From assembly GCA_947846985.1 (NCBI GenBank), contig CANTUZ010000002.1:18491587-18555586 (forward strand): a DNA stretch of 64,000 nucleotides. Reading direction: 5' to 3'. This stretch comes from Fratercula arctica (lineage: Eukaryota > Chordata > Aves > Charadriiformes > Alcidae). Made by a program: the position numbers and the translations under genes. The number at the start of each line of letters is the position of its first letter. Within the stretch, counting starts at the first letter, position 1. Below the pieces are notes generated by a model. It did no database searches and had not been told where the DNA came from. It worked only from the letters and a program-made list of their open reading frames with translations. This document shows, piece after piece, positions 63,701 to 64,000 of this stretch.

Positions 63701-64000
63701 TGCAGCTCCGTCCTTTGACAAGAGCTGTCAGATCTGACAAAGGTAGAATGAAAGATGAATCCAGCTCCTGTGATAAAAGGGCCTTTTATGAGAAACTGAA
63801 AATGAAGGCTCTTCTCAACATAGACTAGGAGGAAAGTAGGTATGGAAATGCCTGTACAGGCATCTGCCAGCATTATGATACTTGCCCAGTATTACTGAAA
63901 TACTACTAAAATAATTAAGTTATTCAGAATTTTAACGCTCCTACAAGCTTCCTCTACCACTAGCTAACCAAAACCAGAAGTCCTTTGACCTCAATGCTAC
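60774..64000. other. Anonymous AT-rich DNA, no gene seen
   Basis: Contains a strongly AT-rich low-complexity stretch at about 61060-61290, A runs at 62645-62660 and 63542-63560, and short open frames without domains (for example plus 63526-63828). No exon, RNA gene or named repeat recognised. Confidence 0.55.
61060..61290. repeat. AT-rich low-complexity tract
   Basis: About 230 bases made almost only of TA, TTA and AAT words with several short inverted repeats (for example AATGTAT/ATACATT near 61251-61266). Typical AT-rich low-complexity DNA. Confidence 0.85.

Noticed and set aside
1..64000. CRISPR array, operon or bacterial-type gene cluster
   Set aside because: No regularly spaced repeats and no dense same-strand coding; the CR1 elements and the tRNA type show this is vertebrate nuclear DNA.

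Overview
This window looks like vertebrate nuclear DNA, most probably from a bird. The strongest evidence is two clear CR1-type LINE fragments whose 3' ends carry the short ATTCTATGA-like repeat typical of avian CR1 (4524-5012 on the minus strand, about 59964-60773 on the plus strand), plus a third, much older CR1 copy (about 9490-10600, plus strand). Base composition is AT-rich with few CpGs, coding density is very low, and most open frames are short and overlap on both strands. No species can be named from the sequence alone.

Layout. 1-1620 is AT-rich and resembles a 3' UTR or intergenic DNA, with a small fold-back repeat near 530. 1621-4523 holds nothing recognisable. A truncated CR1 follows at 4524-5012. 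5013-9489 is anonymous, with short tandem duplications and a fold-back near 8.9 kb. An ancient CR1 spans about 9.5-10.6 kb. 10.6-26.5 kb is anonymous DNA with a candidate conserved element near 13.8-14.4 kb, a possible retroelement relic near 20.1 kb and fold-backs near 14.5 and 23.5 kb. Between 26.5 and 36.1 kb there are four weak tRNA-like SINE relics, a G-rich purine tract and a 24-bp tandem duplication. A small CpG-decaying minisatellite sits at 38121-38183. 38-58 kb holds no recognisable gene. A complete, foldable tRNA-Asn(GTT) gene lies at 59875-59948, followed within about 16 bases by a 5'-truncated CR1 on the same strand. The last 3 kb is AT-rich and anonymous.

I found no protein-coding exon that I can defend. 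The longer open frames (for example minus 13833-14333, plus 29416-29925, minus 41634-42071) match no family I recognise and could occur by chance in 64 kb. The only gene I support with confidence is tRNA-Asn. The most interesting structures are the tRNA/CR1 junction, a hairpin plus direct-repeat insertion inside that CR1, and a scatter of old fold-back repeats. I do not see a new biological system here; the window reads as a gene-poor intergenic or intronic stretch with old retroelement debris.
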